This document shows, piece by piece, positions 8,003 to 8,558 of a stretch of 8,558 nt of DNA. The position numbers and the translations under genes are program-made. The number at the start of each line of letters is the position of its first letter. The first letter of the stretch is position 1. Below the pieces are notes generated by a model that was not told where the DNA came from, searched no databases, and saw only the letters and a program-made list of their open reading frames with translations. The stretch is from Bacteroidota bacterium (GTDB taxonomy: Bacteria; CLD3; SB21): contig JAGQUY010000391.1 in assembly GCA_020438245.1 (NCBI GenBank), positions 1 to 8,558 of the forward strand. The letters run 5' to 3'.

Positions 8003-8558
8003 TTACTTGAGGTGAATAAGTTTTTTGGTTGATGAAAAACCGGGTCCATCTAATTTATAAAAATAGAGTCCCGAAGCAACAGTCTCTCCCCTGTCCGATT
8101 TCGCATCCCAAACAGCCTCGTATCTGCCTACCGGTTGGATCCGGTCAACAAGGCGACGCACCTTCTGGCCCAAAACATTGAAAATCGTTAGGCGAATCCG
8201 TCCTTCGATGGCTTGATCATACTTGATTGTCGTTGCGGAGTTGAACGGATTGGGAAAATTTTGCAATAGCTTAAATCTGACCGGGGGAAATTTGGGCAAT
8301 GGGCTACCTGTCAAGCCAAAATAGGTAACCGCAGACTTTGCATTGATTGTGCCATATCCAGTGGTGTTGTCCGGCGACAATGCTGTGCTGGACGTTTGCA
8401 ACAATGCATATCGGACTTCGGATGACGACAAGCCGGGATGGGCCGACAAGATCAACGCGCAGACACCCGCCGTGAGAGGACACGCGAACGAAGTGCCATC
8501 GACAAAAACGTACTCCTTTTCGTTGGTAGAACTTGCAGAAAGAATACGCACTCCACTG
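8003..8558 (-). CDS. Subtilisin-like (S8) serine protease with T9SS sorting domain (N-terminal part outside window)
   Basis: The frame is open to the right edge, so only the last 184 full codons are present. The GTG at 8551 is an internal Val (SGVRILSASS). The first part carries the end of a subtilase catalytic domain: GTSFACPLTAG contains the nucleophile Ser (codon 8489-8491), followed by typical helices (ALILSAHPGLSSSEVRYALL) and the domain end GYGTINAKSAV. The Asp and His of the triad lie beyond the edge. A proline-containing linker leads into a C-terminal sorting domain, so the protein should cross the inner membrane by Sec and the outer membrane by the type IX system, to be released or anchored on the surface. 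It probably degrades extracellular proteins; specificity is unknown. The CstA gene begins 5 nt downstream. Confidence 0.93.
   Translation of the reverse strand, partial: SGVRILSASSTNEKEYVFVDGTSFACPLTAGVCALILSAHPGLSSSEVRYALLQTSSTALSPDNTTGYGTINAKSAVTYFGLTGSPLPKFPPVRFKLLQNFPNPFNSATTIKYDQAIEGRIRLTIFNVLGQKVRRLVDRIQPVGRYEAVWDAKSDRGETVASGLYFYKLDGPGFSSTKKLIHLK
8006..8275 (-). other. T9SS type A C-terminal sorting domain of the protease
   Basis: The last about 90 residues match the T9SS type A sorting domain, which has a FlgD-like Ig fold. Seen are LLQNFPNPFNSATTIKY at its start, LTIFNVLGQKVRRLVD in the middle, then WDAKSDRGETVASGLYFYKL and a short basic tail (KKLIHLK). The signal implies that the host encodes T9SS machinery elsewhere and is the strongest taxonomic clue in the window. 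Confidence 0.9.

Noticed and set aside
8549..8551. GTG as the start of the protease fragment
   Set aside because: The frame stays open to the edge and the catalytic domain needs far more sequence upstream; this is an internal Val codon.
1..8558. CRISPR array, insertion sequence, tRNA, or defence island
   Set aside because: I saw no direct-repeat array, transposase, terminal inverted repeats or tRNA-like fold, and all but about 107 bp is explained by intact or edge-cut genes.

Overview
The window most likely comes from a bacterium of the FCB (Fibrobacteres-Chlorobi-Bacteroidetes) superphylum or a nearby candidate phylum such as Calditrichota, KSB1 or Marinimicrobia. The main clue is a protease ending in a type IX secretion (T9SS) type A sorting domain (NFPNPFN ... 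GLYFYKL). Other clues are a BatC-like TPR protein next to a large membrane VWA protein, and weak Shine-Dalgarno signals at most starts. Base composition is moderate and even, with no sign of recent transfer. I found no tRNA, rRNA, CRISPR array, insertion sequence or phage gene. The phylum is inferred from protein style, not from a marker gene.

Layout. Bases 1-2042 (+) hold nearly all of an ADP-forming acyl-CoA synthetase, missing only its N-terminus at the left edge. A 107-bp convergent gap (2043-2149) follows. From 8558 down to 2150 on the minus strand there is one tightly packed gene string. In transcription order it is: the C-terminal part of a subtilisin-like protease with a T9SS signal (cut by the right edge), a CstA-family transporter, a BatC-like periplasmic TPR protein, a roughly 730-residue membrane VWA protein, and a soluble receiver-histidine kinase. 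Junctions are 5, 6, about 18 (or 0) and 1 nt, with no room for internal promoters or terminators between genes, so this looks like one operon whose promoter lies beyond the right edge.

How the genes may work together (inference). The exported protease could release peptides and CstA could import peptides or pyruvate. The TPR and VWA proteins look like a reduced Bat-type envelope module. The kinase is soluble, with its receiver domain at the N-terminus, and could feed phosphorylation signals into the response. The convergent ADP-forming synthetase would conserve energy from acyl-CoAs made by amino-acid or pyruvate breakdown, but nothing in the DNA ties its expression to the operon.

Several start sites need care. 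The TTG at 147 and the GTG at 8551 are internal codons of genes that run off the window. The kinase most likely starts at ATG 3313 rather than TTG 3352. The VWA gene may start at GTG 5504 rather than TTG 5522.
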